DNA of 45,241 bases from Candidatus Zixiibacteriota bacterium (GCA_024278935.1 JAJRSF010000030.1:1-45241), one strand, 5' to 3'. Positions 36,060 through 45,241 are shown, counted from the stretch's first letter. The notes: generated by a model not told the origin, from the letters alone. A program made the numbers and translations.

Positions 36060-38261
36060 ATGTTAGGAATAATTGGTAATAAGTTTTCAATAGGAAAAGA
36101 GACGTATAATCCTTTTTCTGCTGAGTTGCACTACTTTCGAATAGATAAACGATACTGGTCGATCTGTTTTGAACGGATCAAAAGAGCTGGTTTTCGCATT
36201 ATAACGACTACTGTTCCATGGAATATTCATCAGGATGAAACCAAAACATATGATTTTGGCGGATTTGATGATCCAAGAAAAGATTTAATTGTATTTTTAG
36301 AGCTGGCTCGTGAGTTTGGATTTAAAGTTATTTTACGTCCCGGCCCATTTGTAGGTGGACAGTTAGAGAATGGTGGACTTCCGAAAAATCTCTTTAATGA
36401 CATCAAAGTATTTGCCCGTGACGCTCAAGGGAACGAACAGAAACTGCCCAAAGACAATGGTGTCGAACAAGGTTATCTTCCGAGTTATCTGCACTCTAAT
36501 TTTCAGTTTCATTTAAAGAGCTATTTCAAAGCGTTCATTGAAACAACGAAAAACTATGTGCATCCTCGTGGTCCTATTTTCATGGTAGAGCTAGATTACG
36601 AGACATCTTTTAACCGTATGCTTGACCCGGGTTCGGCTGACTATAACCAGGATGTTATCGAACGCTACTACGGTGAGTTTTTAGAAGAACGCTATGATGA
36701 AATCAAAAAGTTGAACTCTCTCTATAAAGAAAAAAATGATTCATTTGAAGAAGTACAACCACCTCGACAATTTACAGATTTAGATATAAAAGTTCTTCCA
36801 AAAGTATTTGATTGGTTTAGGTTCAGAGAATTCATGCTGAATACATATCTTGAAACTTTGGAAGATATTTTTAAGTCCTATGCGGTCGAACCATTGATTT
36901 TCCGTTCGTTATATTTTAACAAAGGAGAATTACTTCCTGCCTTTAATCTGGTACCGGAAGATCGTTCACCATTTTTAGGTTCCAATGTTTTCCCTGATGG
37001 AAACTATTTTGACTTATCAGTCAAAGCGAAGTTCTTGAAATCGGAATACGGTTTTGCTTATGCATCATCGTTTACCTCCGGTGCTGCTGCGACTGGACCT
37101 AGTCGCGAAGAAGAGATCGCACCAATCACCAACAATATTCGTCGGTTCTATCTGGCGGCAGGGTTGGCGTCTGGTTTTAAAGGTGTGAATCACTATATGT
37201 TTGTCAATCGTGAAAAATGGTATGGAGCTCCTTTATATAACGACGGTACAATTTCTGAAGGATACAACCTTATAAAGACATTCAACAACAAACTTATGGA
37301 AATCGGTCTTGAAGAGATGGAGTCCGATGAGCAGATTGCTGTTGTTGGAAACCGTTTGTATTCATGGTTAGCAAAAACGACTGTTAAAAAAGAATTCCCA
37401 TATACTAAAAAAGTTGTGCAGGATACTATGACCGGAATCTGTCGTGACTTGATGCGACTAAAAATCAGTTATGGTATTCGGGAGAATCGTGATTTTGAAT
37501 CTCTCAAAAAATATAAACTTCTTTTTATCTCATCTACTGAAATTATGGCAGAAAAAGAACAAGAAGCAATTGTTGAACTGGTGAAAGCCGGAGTTACTAT
37601 TGTGATGTGTGGATTGATGCCGAAGTATGATGAGAACTTAAAAGATTGTCAGATTCTAGCCAACCATTTTAGAATAAAAACTTCTGTTGATTACCGTATT
37701 GGATCGATTGAACATAAAAACGGAGCATACCCGGGATATATCTATGGCTCTATTCGTTCGACCGATGACTCCAAAGTGAAAAAACTGGTCAAGTCCGATG
37801 CCAAAGTGATCGGGGTTTCCTCCTCAAGATTTAAAGGCAATTTCTACTTCTTTGCTTTTGACTTCTCATCAGGTGGCAACCATCAGAAACTTTCATTCTT
37901 TGAATCTGTACTACATGGTGAAAGTCATGATTCGCATCTGTACTGCTCTGACCCATCACTTGATATTTCATTCCAGATGGGTGAAAAAAGAGGATTGCTT
38001 TATATCGTGGCACCTCCTCCGGGAGAATTGTCAGATGGATTCGAATCCGGTTCCAAAGAAGTTATTATCAAAGCTGATTTAAAACCGTTTGGTTTTAAAG
38101 CTGCCAAGATGAAACTGATTGATCTCTTTGCCGAAGAAGTAGGCGAAGAAGAGGAAGAGATTCCACCATTGAAAGTTACCGCAAAAGAACTCAAGGATGG
38201 TATTTCCATGCATGTGCAGTATCCTGATGGATTAATCTTTGTCGTTGAAAAATGTAAGTAA
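36060..38261 (+). CDS. glycoside hydrolase family 35-type (beta-galactosidase-like) enzyme
   Basis: 733 residues with no signal peptide, so cytoplasmic. The N-terminal part has GH35 landmarks: FSAELHYFRIDKRYW, RIITTTVPWNIHQDE, and VILRPGPFVGGQLENGGLP. In the acid/base region the usual VENEYG reads VELDYE (Glu177, Asp179, Glu181), so the catalytic Glu position appears to hold Asp. A candidate nucleophile is Glu329 in FLKSEYGFAY. HYMFVNREKWYGAPLYNDGT corresponds to the family's aromatic Y-M-F-x-G-G-T segment. The C-terminal half (about 420-733) includes a glutamine-amidotransferase-like or beta-gal trimerisation-like fold (LLFISSTEIMAEKEQEAIVE) and an acidic EEVGEEEEEIPP stretch. The substrate is unknown; an intracellular oligosaccharide is likely. 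Confidence 0.78.
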   Translation: MLGIIGNKFSIGKETYNPFSAELHYFRIDKRYWSICFERIKRAGFRIITTTVPWNIHQDETKTYDFGGFDDPRKDLIVFLELAREFGFKVILRPGPFVGGQLENGGLPKNLFNDIKVFARDAQGNEQKLPKDNGVEQGYLPSYLHSNFQFHLKSYFKAFIETTKNYVHPRGPIFMVELDYETSFNRMLDPGSADYNQDVIERYYGEFLEERYDEIKKLNSLYKEKNDSFEEVQPPRQFTDLDIKVLPKVFDWFRFREFMLNTYLETLEDIFKSYAVEPLIFRSLYFNKGELLPAFNLVPEDRSPFLGSNVFPDGNYFDLSVKAKFLKSEYGFAYASSFTSGAAATGPSREEEIAPITNNIRRFYLAAGLASGFKGVNHYMFVNREKWYGAPLYNDGTISEGYNLIKTFNNKLMEIGLEEMESDEQIAVVGNRLYSWLAKTTVKKEFPYTKKVVQDTMTGICRDLMRLKISYGIRENRDFESLKKYKLLFISSTEIMAEKEQEAIVELVKAGVTIVMCGLMPKYDENLKDCQILANHFRIKTSVDYRIGSIEHKNGAYPGYIYGSIRSTDDSKVKKLVKSDAKVIGVSSSRFKGNFYFFAFDFSSGGNHQKLSFFESVLHGESHDSHLYCSDPSLDISFQMGEKRGLLYIVAPPPGELSDGFESGSKEVIIKADLKPFGFKAAKMKLIDLFAEEVGEEEEEIPPLKVTAKELKDGISMHVQYPDGLIFVVEKCK

Positions 38262-38275
38262 CATTGTTGTTTCAT

Positions 38276-39991
38276 ATGATAGATAAAATAAAAAACCGCT
38301 CTTATAAAAAGCTTCAATTTATTGGAGCGGTTTTTATCTGTGCCGTTATATTGAACTGTTCCGGCATAAAAATAGAAACTCTCTATGAAAACGCTGTTAT
38401 TTCAACAGCATCTCCAATAGCAACTGAAATTGGTTTACAGGTTTTAAAAGATGGTGGTAACGCCTACGATGCTGCTGTTGTCATCGGTTTTACGTTGGCA
38501 GTTGTGCATCCCGAAGCTGGTAATATCGGCGGTGGTGGCTTTGCTCTTATTCGTGACGGCAAGTCATTGGAAGTCAGGTCAATTGATTTTCGAGAGACTG
38601 CTCCAAAGGCAGCTTTTGAAACGATGTATCTGGATTCCGATAGTAATGTTATAGAAAATCTGTCGACTGTTGGTGCTAAAGCAGTTGGGGTGCCGGGAAC
38701 TGTCGCAGGGCTGTACGCACTCTGGGAAAATAATGGTACGATGCAGTGGTCTGACTTAGTAACTATTGCTGCGGAAATTGCAGACAGTGGATTTATTGTA
38801 GACGCCTATTTAGAATCTTCATTTATAAATAAAAGAACCGAACTAACTCAATTTGAAACGACTGCCAGAATATTCTACCCTGGTAATCAAGCTCCTAAAG
38901 AGAACGACCTTTGTCAGCAAAAGCAATTAGCCAAGGCTTTGTATCTTATCGCTGCTGAGGGGAAAGATGGATTCTATCTTGGAGAAGTTGCCGATTCGAT
39001 TGTAGCAACAATGGTCGCACATGGTGGATTGATAACGCTTGCAGATTTACAAGATTACCAACCTGTCTGGCGTGACCCGGTTCATTTCAAATTTGATTCA
39101 CTCGATATTTATAGCATGGCACCACCAAGTTCCGGTGGAGTGATTGTCGGGCAGATTTTAAAACTGTTGGAACCATATGATTTTTCTCGGTACAATCCAA
39201 ACTCGCCAAAATATATAAATCTTTTTTCCGAAGCATCAAAACTTGCTTTTGCCGATCGCTCAAAACATCTTGGTGACCCGTCGTTTTATGATGTCCCGAT
39301 GGAACGGTTGCTTGACAAAGATTATTTAGATGGAAGAAGAGAACAGATTGAATTAGAAAATGCTCAAACTGCCGATGCTATCTCACCGGGTGGGATGATG
39401 CAGGTCGAGTCTGATGAGACAACCCATTTTTCTATCGCTGATAAAGATGGCAATTTGATTTCGATAACTTACACTTTGAATAGTCCTTATGGGTCTAAAC
39501 TTGCCGTGAAAGGATTTGGTTTTTTGCTCAATAACGAGATGGATGATTTTTCGGTTAAACCGGGAGAACAAAATCTGTATGGTTTAATAGGTGGTGAAGC
39601 AAATAAAATTGAACCAAATAAAAGAATGCTTTCGTCTATGTCACCAACGATTATTTTAAAAGAGAACGAACCGTTTTTAGTTTTAGGCACACCGGGTGGT
39701 TCTAAAATCATAACAGTTGTTGCTCAGGCAATTTTGTCGTTGACACGGTTTGATTTGAATGTTGTAGAAACAGCAGCACTGGGACGGTTCCATCATCAGT
39801 GGATCCCTGATTTATTATATCTTGAAGATGGTAAGTTTTCGCCTGAAACAATAAGTGAATTACAATCATATGGCTATCAGGTAAAAGAGCGAGAACGATA
39901 TTCAGATTTACAGATAATCTATATCGACCCATCACATTTTAAAACTGGTGCATCTGACCCACGAGGCAGAGGTCTTACTGCAGGTTACTAA
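38276..39991 (+). CDS. ggt: gamma-glutamyltranspeptidase, probable lipoprotein
   Basis: 571 residues from ATG 38276; the frame opens at a TTG at 38264, which is less likely. N-terminal hydrophobic segment FIGAVFICAVILNC ends in a lipobox-like ILNC, although Asn before the Cys is unusual. Family motifs are complete: AVVHPEAGNIGGGGFALIR, the autoprocessing site D-E-T-T-H-F-S-I (catalytic Thr about residue 382), YTLNSPYGSKL, LLNNEMDDF, MLSSMSPTIILK and GTPGGSKI. The enzyme cleaves gamma-glutamyl bonds, as in glutathione, and self-processes into two subunits. The export signal places it in the periplasm or at the envelope. It starts 14 bases after the GH35-type gene. Its 3' end overlaps the convergent bactofilin-like gene by four bases. 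Confidence 0.93.
   Translation: MIDKIKNRSYKKLQFIGAVFICAVILNCSGIKIETLYENAVISTASPIATEIGLQVLKDGGNAYDAAVVIGFTLAVVHPEAGNIGGGGFALIRDGKSLEVRSIDFRETAPKAAFETMYLDSDSNVIENLSTVGAKAVGVPGTVAGLYALWENNGTMQWSDLVTIAAEIADSGFIVDAYLESSFINKRTELTQFETTARIFYPGNQAPKENDLCQQKQLAKALYLIAAEGKDGFYLGEVADSIVATMVAHGGLITLADLQDYQPVWRDPVHFKFDSLDIYSMAPPSSGGVIVGQILKLLEPYDFSRYNPNSPKYINLFSEASKLAFADRSKHLGDPSFYDVPMERLLDKDYLDGRREQIELENAQTADAISPGGMMQVESDETTHFSIADKDGNLISITYTLNSPYGSKLAVKGFGFLLNNEMDDFSVKPGEQNLYGLIGGEANKIEPNKRMLSSMSPTIILKENEPFLVLGTPGGSKIITVVAQAILSLTRFDLNVVETAALGRFHHQWIPDLLYLEDGKFSPETISELQSYGYQVKERERYSDLQIIYIDPSHFKTGASDPRGRGLTAGY
38291..38335 (+). terminator. terminator-like hairpin inside the ggt signal-peptide codons
   Basis: AAAAACCGCTC (38291-38301) and GAGCGGTTTTT (38325-38335) are perfectly complementary over 11 bp with a 23-nt loop, and the 3' arm ends in five T. 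It starts 29 bases after the GH35-type stop codon, the expected terminator position. It nevertheless lies within the first 20 codons of ggt, so it may attenuate ggt relative to the upstream gene. Confidence 0.55.
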
Positions 39992-41291
39992 ACACCTACT
40001 TGATCTTTTATCTTACCATCACCAAGTTCTTTGTGACAGTTTTTAATTCCTAAAATTATTGCCCCAACTCCAATCAATGAAATAATCAAAAAGATAAGTG
40101 TCCCCAGATAAGGGATGGCAAAAAGTAGGTAGCTTATAAACAGTCCGATAAAGAGCTGGCTTTTGCTTAAGTAGGCAGGGTTTGATTTGAATTTTTTCAT
40201 TACCATGAAGCCAATTAGGAGGGCGACGATTATTTTTCCGCTATAGATCATCGTGCTTAATGTTGCGATTATCACACTTGAGATTGGAACCATGATAGTA
40301 GAGAGTGCAAGTAGTATAGTTCCTCCGGCAGTTTCACCTTTTGCGATCAAGGTAAACCCAATAACTAAAACGGTAACTGCGAATATAAGAATTATGACAA
40401 AGACAATTAAAACAGCGAGTGATATAAATCCGACCGCAGCAGTGATAGCAAATTTATTTTGAACTTCGTAGACCATGGAACTAATATATTTTTTCCCAAT
40501 CATAAGCAAGATGATACCAAATAAGAATGCTGCCAAAAATTTGGAACCGGATTTTACGGTTGTTAAAAACAGAGAATCTTCTTCGTCTTCTTCGGCTTTT
40601 TCAGGAAGGTCCCATGTTGTGTTGCCTAAGATGGTAACTCCCGAAGTTATGTCGATAGTTGCTTGGTTGTGTGATATATATTTAAAGTCACCTTTGATAA
40701 GTGCCGGTGGAATGATATGAATATTTTTACCATAAATAGTAAGATCACCGTCGATAGTTCCCGAAATATAAACACCCTCACGATTGACTCTGATACCGGT
40801 ACCAACGGCAATTGTTGATCCCGAATGAATGGTTACATTTCCGTGAACGACACCTTGCAGGTAAAACTTCCACCGCGAAAATTTATATCTTTTCCAAAAA
40901 CAGCATTCTTTCCAATTTTTAAGGAGTTACAAAAAAACAAGCCGGAGCGACCGATTGTGCCATCGATGATACCATCGTTCATAAAAAGTCTTAACGAACC
41001 TAGTATCTCACCAGTTTGCGAAAACTTATTTGAGAAGATGTTTGCCGAATGATGAATGGTACCATTTAAAGAGATATTTTCGCCCCCGCCAATAAGGTCG
41101 CCTTTAATCTCACCATCGACTGTGACTCTTTCACCCCAGGTGTAGAGATCGCCGTCGATAACATGGATGTTAGAAATATGTACATGCTCGGCAGTTTCAA
41201 ATTCTGTAGCATTGACAGAGGCTGTCCCAAGCAAAACAGTTGTCAAAATAAATATTGCAAGGGTCAGCTGTTTTAATTTATATGTTACCAT
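39988..41291 (-). pseudogene. bactofilin-like membrane protein, frameshifted
   Basis: Two adjacent minus-strand frames encode one protein. The first part (41291 to about 40866) has a signal peptide (LTLAIFILTTVLLGTASVNA) and short beta repeats (HVIDGDLYTWGERVTVDGEI, KGDLIGGGENISLNGTIHHS). In the other frame the same repeats continue (LQGVVHGNVTIHSGSTIAVG, ISGTIDGDLTIYGKNIHIIP). An acidic linker EKAEEDEED and four or so membrane segments (FLAAFLFGIILLMIGKKY, VFVIILIFAVTVLVIGFTLI and others) follow, ending at 39988. The shift lies at a run of four T (plus-strand A 40863-40866). A fifth T would give GGA AGT TTT TAC CTG and an unbroken 434-residue product. The beta-helix plus C-terminal membrane layout resembles bactofilin-type polymer-forming proteins. 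AAAGGA precedes ATG 41291. It could be a sequencing deletion, a real mutation or phase variation. Confidence 0.72.
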
Positions 41292-41623
41292 CTTAAGTCC
41301 TTTATCTTTAATAAAACTATACGTCAATTTTCTAAATCGGTTGCCCAATAATTAATGAGTTTGCTTAAGGAAAATCAAATAAAAATCTGCTTTATCGGTG
41401 TAAGTAACAAACAAACTTGTCGGGTTGATTATTTTATTGGTAAAATCGGGCTTGATTGAACCTTTTATGGGCTGTTTGAGCATATATTTTCGTAAAATAT
41501 TTTAGCGGTCGAGACGATCTGACTCTTTATAAGAAAAATTAGCAAAAAAACGTGTAATAGCTTCATTTTCAATAAATAAACTCAACTATCAGCCGATATA
41601 TTCTATGATAGGACATATATGAA
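41292..41623. other. divergent intergenic region, no gene seen
   Basis: An AT-rich region between the minus-strand bactofilin-like gene and the diguanylate cyclase gene. It must hold both promoters, but I find no convincing -35/-10 pair on either strand. No RNA gene is recognised. Confidence 0.4.
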
Positions 41624-43183
41624 ATGAAACTCTTTTTTGACAGAAATAAGACACTTTTACCGCGAGTAGATAAAATCTATCTCATAGCTCGTGGAATGGT
41701 ATTGTTGAGCCTGGTTTGGGTGGTATTTTTCAGCCAGTTTGAATCAGCTCATGATATTATATTTAATATTGTTTTAGGCACTTATTTTATTCATCTGATT
41801 ATTTTCTATATGGCTACAGCAAGTAAATTTGATATTAAATTAGCCTATTTATCGACAATAATTTATGACCTTGTTTTTATTCCGTTGTTGATTATGTCAA
41901 CCGGTGAGATTCATTCATCCTATTTCTTATTATATCTCTTAACCGTTTCGGTAGCTGCTTATGTGCTGACAAATATATTTTCATTCTCAATTTTATTGCT
42001 CGTAACATTCTCATACTTATTTTCTGTTTCGCAAAGTTTTCAACTTAATGATTTATTGAATGTAACTTTAAATATTGGATTTTTCTGGGTCTATTTTGTT
42101 GCGATAGTTTATGCCTCGGAGTTTATGCATAAATCGGAAAAGCGTCTGCTCAAACTTCTTGATACCCTCAATATGCGAACATCAGAACTTGAAAAAAATC
42201 AGGCACATCTGGAATTGATATATGAGAACTCCAGAGTCCTGGCATCGATTTTAGATACTGATTCAGTAGTGTCAGAACTAATGAATCTACTCGGGCGACT
42301 GCTTCGTTTTGAAGGCTATGCAGTTATATTTCAAGATGCTGATGATCGTTTTTATTATCGAGCCAGATTTCAGAACAAACAAAATAATTTTCAGATAGAA
42401 GCATTACCTGAATTTGCTGTTGAACTATTAGATAAAATTGGTAAGCAAAATTCAACTATTATGATAAAAGATGTCACCAAGCGTGATGATTATAAATTAC
42501 TCAATAAAAACAGTCGTTCAGTTATGATTGTACCGATGACGGCTCATGATGATTTACGTGGAATAATTATTGCGGAAGCGAGCAAAGCAGGTGCATTTAA
42601 AGATAAAGATTTACAAATGTTGTCCGCAGTAGCACGTTCGGCTGCCCTTGCTTTGGAAAATGCTGAACTGCATAAACAAACAGAAGCACTGACAGTCACC
42701 GACGGACTCACATCGACTTACAACTATCGTTATTTTGCTCGAAAGTTAGAAGAAGAAAAACGAAGAGCATCACGGTATAGCCTGGCATTATCACTGATCA
42801 TGATTGATATTGATTTCTTTAAAAAATTAAACGATACGCATGGACATGAATCAGGCAATCTTGTTTTAGTCGGGTTGGCAGGAATTATTAAAGAATGTGT
42901 TCGTGATGTTGATATATTTGCCAGATATGGAGGGGAAGAGTTCGCTATAATTTTACCGCAAACACCGCTTAAAGATGCTCTGGTCATTGGCGAACGGATT
43001 CGTCAGCAAGTTTCAGAGTTCCCTTTTAAATCGGACAAAGGTGTAGAGCTTAAAGTCACCGTTTCTGTTGGTTTGAGTTCGTATCCTGAAAACGGACGGT
43101 CGCACGAAGAATTGGTATCGCTTGCCGATCAGGCAATGTATCGGGCAAAAGATAATGGAAGAAATTTAGTTTGTACAAATTAA
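41624..43183 (+). CDS. membrane GAF-GGDEF diguanylate cyclase
   Basis: 519 residues. The N-terminal 165 residues carry about six membrane segments (for example GMVLLSLVWVVFFSQF and IGFFWVYFVAIVYASEF). A coiled-coil-like linker (170-200, SEKRLLKLLDTLNMRTSELE) leads to a GAF domain (about 200-345) and a GGDEF domain (about 355-517). The active site reads GGEEF (436-440), a functional variant. An inhibitory-site motif R-D-V-D (427-430) stands exactly five residues before it. DIDFFKKLNDTHGHESGN, the Mg/GTP-binding region, is intact. It should make c-di-GMP from two GTP in response to a membrane or GAF-bound signal. In a window full of surface and matrix proteins it is a plausible controller of their production, but this is only inference from proximity. 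Confidence 0.93.
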   Translation: MKLFFDRNKTLLPRVDKIYLIARGMVLLSLVWVVFFSQFESAHDIIFNIVLGTYFIHLIIFYMATASKFDIKLAYLSTIIYDLVFIPLLIMSTGEIHSSYFLLYLLTVSVAAYVLTNIFSFSILLLVTFSYLFSVSQSFQLNDLLNVTLNIGFFWVYFVAIVYASEFMHKSEKRLLKLLDTLNMRTSELEKNQAHLELIYENSRVLASILDTDSVVSELMNLLGRLLRFEGYAVIFQDADDRFYYRARFQNKQNNFQIEALPEFAVELLDKIGKQNSTIMIKDVTKRDDYKLLNKNSRSVMIVPMTAHDDLRGIIIAEASKAGAFKDKDLQMLSAVARSAALALENAELHKQTEALTVTDGLTSTYNYRYFARKLEEEKRRASRYSLALSLIMIDIDFFKKLNDTHGHESGNLVLVGLAGIIKECVRDVDIFARYGGEEFAIILPQTPLKDALVIGERIRQQVSEFPFKSDKGVELKVTVSVGLSSYPENGRSHEELVSLADQAMYRAKDNGRNLVCTN

Positions 43184-43190
43184 GAAGTTA

Positions 43191-43212
43191 ATGCATTATT
43201 TGTATAATGCAT
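43191..43212 (+). promoter_or_regulatory. hairpin before the NagZ-like gene
   Basis: ATGCATTAT (43191-43199), loop TTGT and ATAATGCAT (43204-43212) form a perfect 9-bp stem in the 40-base gap after the diguanylate cyclase stop. It has no T tract and ends just before the AAAAGG ribosome binding site, so it could modulate termination or translation. Confidence 0.45.
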
Positions 43213-43223
43213 AAAAGGAAAAT

Positions 43224-44222
43224 ATGAAAAACATAGAAAATCTCATAGGGCAACTCTTTATAATCGGATTCAAAGGTGAAAGACCATCATCATCTTTTCT
43301 GAATTTTCTCACCGAAGAAAAAATCGGTGGTGTAATTTTATTTAAAGATAACTGTAAGACGCATCAACTTGTTCGAAAAAATATAAAACAAATAATTTCA
43401 GCAACATCAAATAAACATCCCTTTATCGCAGTCGACCAAGAGGGTGGACGAGTATGCCGTATCTCCGGTGCGCCGGTTGAAATCGCATCTGCTCAAGCGT
43501 ACGCAAACAAATATGGTATTTCCCGATTTACTGATGACTACACTCGCTCTATGATAGGGTTGGAATCTCTTGGCGTGAATCTTAATTTAGCACCGGTATG
43601 CGATATTTTTAGAAATGATAAAAACAGTTGTCTTGATAGTCGCTGTTTTGGAACAACTGCCGATGAAGTTATCCCGTTTATAACTAAAGCGGTGCAGATT
43701 TCTCAGAAGTCTCATATTCTCTCCTGTCTCAAACATTTTCCGGGTCTTGGCGATGTCTCAATCGACCCGCATGAAGAAACTGCTGTCAGTTATTATGATG
43801 AACAATGGTGGGAAAACAACGAACGGCTTGTCTTTGAGCAAGGGATTTCAGCCGGAGCTGATATGATAATGACAACTCATATCAGATTGCCAAAATTTGA
43901 TACGGAGATTGCGACCGGTTCATCCTTGATTGTTGAACGGATGCTCAGACAAAGACTAATGTATAATGGCGTTGTGATTACAGATGATTTACAAATGAAA
44001 GGTGCTTCTGTCTTGGGTGAAATCGGCGAACGAACAATCAAGGCATTTAACGCAGGGCATGACTTACTTTTGTTTGGGCAAGACTCTGATTCTGCCATGG
44101 AAGCGTATGAACATTTTCGCGGTGCGTATAGTCGCGGAGAAATTTCAAAAGATAAAGTTATCAAATCACTGGAAAGAATTTCTGCTCTTAAGTTCAAGAT
44201 AGCAAATTCCGTTTTGTTTTAA
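43224..44222 (+). CDS. nagZ: beta-N-acetylhexosaminidase, glycoside hydrolase family 3 (NagZ-like)
   Basis: 332 residues without a signal peptide, so cytoplasmic. The GH3/NagZ signature is clear: GGVILFKDN, VDQEGGRV, LNLAPVCDI, the substrate loop KHFPGLGDVSIDPHEETAV (Lys170-His171 and the acid/base His183 in D-x-H), MTTHIRLP, and the nucleophile in VITDDLQMKGA (Asp254). The enzyme removes GlcNAc from GlcNAc-anhydroMurNAc during peptidoglycan recycling. The next gene, anmK, uses the anhydroMurNAc produced, and the two are 15 bases apart, which strongly supports this role over a general hexosaminidase. Confidence 0.92.
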   Translation: MKNIENLIGQLFIIGFKGERPSSSFLNFLTEEKIGGVILFKDNCKTHQLVRKNIKQIISATSNKHPFIAVDQEGGRVCRISGAPVEIASAQAYANKYGISRFTDDYTRSMIGLESLGVNLNLAPVCDIFRNDKNSCLDSRCFGTTADEVIPFITKAVQISQKSHILSCLKHFPGLGDVSIDPHEETAVSYYDEQWWENNERLVFEQGISAGADMIMTTHIRLPKFDTEIATGSSLIVERMLRQRLMYNGVVITDDLQMKGASVLGEIGERTIKAFNAGHDLLLFGQDSDSAMEAYEHFRGAYSRGEISKDKVIKSLERISALKFKIANSVLF

Positions 44223-44237
44223 TATACTAAAGAGGTT

Positions 44238-45241
44238 ATGCTAAACATTTTAAAAAGTAAAAAGTGCCTGCTTGTCGGGTTAAATTCGGGAACATCGGCT
44301 GACGCCTTAGACATGGCAGCTGTAGAAATAACTCGAAGCCGAAATAGTTACAGCTTGAAGTTCATCTCAGGTACAGAAAAAAAATATCCCTCCCAACTTA
44401 AAAATGAAATCCTTAAAATAGCTGATGATAAAAACCCTTCGATAGATGATATTATTCAGTTAGATAATTTGCTGGGTCAGTTTTATAGTAAAGCAGTGAA
44501 AAGTTTTATTACGAAATTACAGAAGAAAAATATGATTGTCGATGCGGTGGCATCGCATGGTCAAACAATACGGCACCTTCCGAAACGAATAAAAAAACTC
44601 GGTTCAAAAGTTAACGGAACATTACAAATCGGTTCTGCCGAATTTATCACACAACACACGATGCTTCCGGTTGTCTCTGATTTTAGACAGGCAGATATCG
44701 CCAGAGGTGGCGAAGGGGCTCCGATTACGACACCTGCGATGTATAAAATGTGTGCTGATTCAAAAGAAGAAAAAATGATTATAAATATCGGTGGCATGTC
44801 GAACTATTTTTATCTTCCTAAAAGATCAAGTCAGGATAAAACTATCGCCCAAGATTGTGGACCGGGCAATGTGCTATCTGATTTGCTTATGCGAAAACTG
44901 TTTGATAAACAATTTGACAAGAATGGAAAAATTGCTCGGAGTGGTAAGATTTCAAAACGATTACTTACTATTCTCATGGCTGATTCTTTTTCGTCACAGA
45001 AGGAAAAATCAACAGGACGAGAGCAATATGGCAAGCATATGGTCAGTTCAATTATAAAAAACTCAAAAAAACTTAAACTTTCATCTGCTGATATAGTGGC
45101 AAGTTCGGTAGAGTTCACTGCATTTTCGATTTTTCAGTCAATAGGAAAACTTATACACCGTAAAAAAATTGAAAAGTTATATTTGACCGGAGGCGGAAGA
45201 AAGAACATCTTCTTAGTAGCAAGAATACAATCATATTTTCC
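44238..45241 (+). CDS. anmK: anhydro-N-acetylmuramic acid kinase, 3' end cut off
   Basis: The frame is open from ATG 44238 to the window end: 334 codons plus two bases. AnmK landmarks are the ATP/substrate loop GLNSGTSADALDMAAVEI, VASHGQTIRHLP, LQIGSAEFI, the catalytic-Asp segment VVSDFRQADIARGGEGAP, IINIGGMSNYFYL, QDCGPGNVLSDLLM and the start of the C-terminal motif YLTGGGRKN. The enzyme opens and phosphorylates 1,6-anhydroMurNAc to MurNAc-6-phosphate in the cytoplasm. It directly follows the NagZ-like gene; AGAGG lies only two bases before the ATG, an unusually short spacing. About 30-50 residues are probably missing at the C-terminus. Confidence 0.93.
   Translation, partial: MLNILKSKKCLLVGLNSGTSADALDMAAVEITRSRNSYSLKFISGTEKKYPSQLKNEILKIADDKNPSIDDIIQLDNLLGQFYSKAVKSFITKLQKKNMIVDAVASHGQTIRHLPKRIKKLGSKVNGTLQIGSAEFITQHTMLPVVSDFRQADIARGGEGAPITTPAMYKMCADSKEEKMIINIGGMSNYFYLPKRSSQDKTIAQDCGPGNVLSDLLMRKLFDKQFDKNGKIARSGKISKRLLTILMADSFSSQKEKSTGREQYGKHMVSSIIKNSKKLKLSSADIVASSVEFTAFSIFQSIGKLIHRKKIEKLYLTGGGRKNIFLVARIQSYF

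Noticed and set aside
40855-40880. Programmed -1 frameshift in the bactofilin-like gene
   Set aside because: The site does not have the X-XXY-YYZ slippery pattern and no downstream pseudoknot is evident; a one-base deletion explains it more simply.

Overview
The window is an AT-rich bacterial chromosome segment. Several large secreted proteins end in a YPNPFNP-type C-terminal sorting domain, as used by type IX-like secretion. Others end in paired dockerin-like repeats of the form GNVDNDPGD..VDISDLVFIVDFIFTGG. This combination is typical of the Zixibacteria / Fibrobacteres-Chlorobi-Bacteroidetes-like lineages. I infer an uncultured relative of Zixibacteria; no rRNA gene is present to confirm it.

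Region 1 (1-2506) holds the end of an FMN-dependent glutamate synthase-like gene and then a cysteine biosynthesis unit, cysK-cysE. Ahead of cysK lies a previously unannotated 43-codon peptide with seven consecutive Cys codons, followed 30 nt later by a perfect 12-bp terminator. This has the layout of a cysteine-sensing transcription attenuator. Region 2 (2507-2992) is a patchwork of dispersed intergenic repeats, including a 147-bp direct repeat in two copies.

Region 3 (2993-6048, minus strand) carries a sorting-domain protein and a two-gene unit. That unit encodes a membrane-anchored alpha/beta-hydrolase-fold protein without the usual Ser nucleophile, and an AhpD-like peroxidase-related enzyme. 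The enzyme's catalytic CxxC is encoded as C-H-Y-TGA, with a SECIS-like hairpin correctly spaced after the TGA, so it is a strong selenoprotein candidate.

Region 4 (6049-35913, plus strand) is about 30 kb of cell-surface genes: dockerin proteins, cohesin-like/Ig/dockerin/sorting-domain proteins, a 3502-residue protein of about 36 Ig/cadherin-like domains (eight of them exact 282-bp tandem units), a sialidase-like propeller protein, a subtilisin-like protease and two small paralogues. Most transcription units begin with long leaders containing hairpins and end at intrinsic terminators. Together they look like parts of an extracellular matrix or surface fibre system with two alternative C-terminal signals.

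Region 5 (36060-45241) holds a cytoplasmic GH35-type glycosidase and a gamma-glutamyltranspeptidase, a frameshifted bactofilin-like membrane protein on the minus strand, a GAF-GGDEF diguanylate cyclase, and a peptidoglycan-recycling pair: a NagZ-like GH3 enzyme followed 15 nt later by AnmK, which is cut by the window end.
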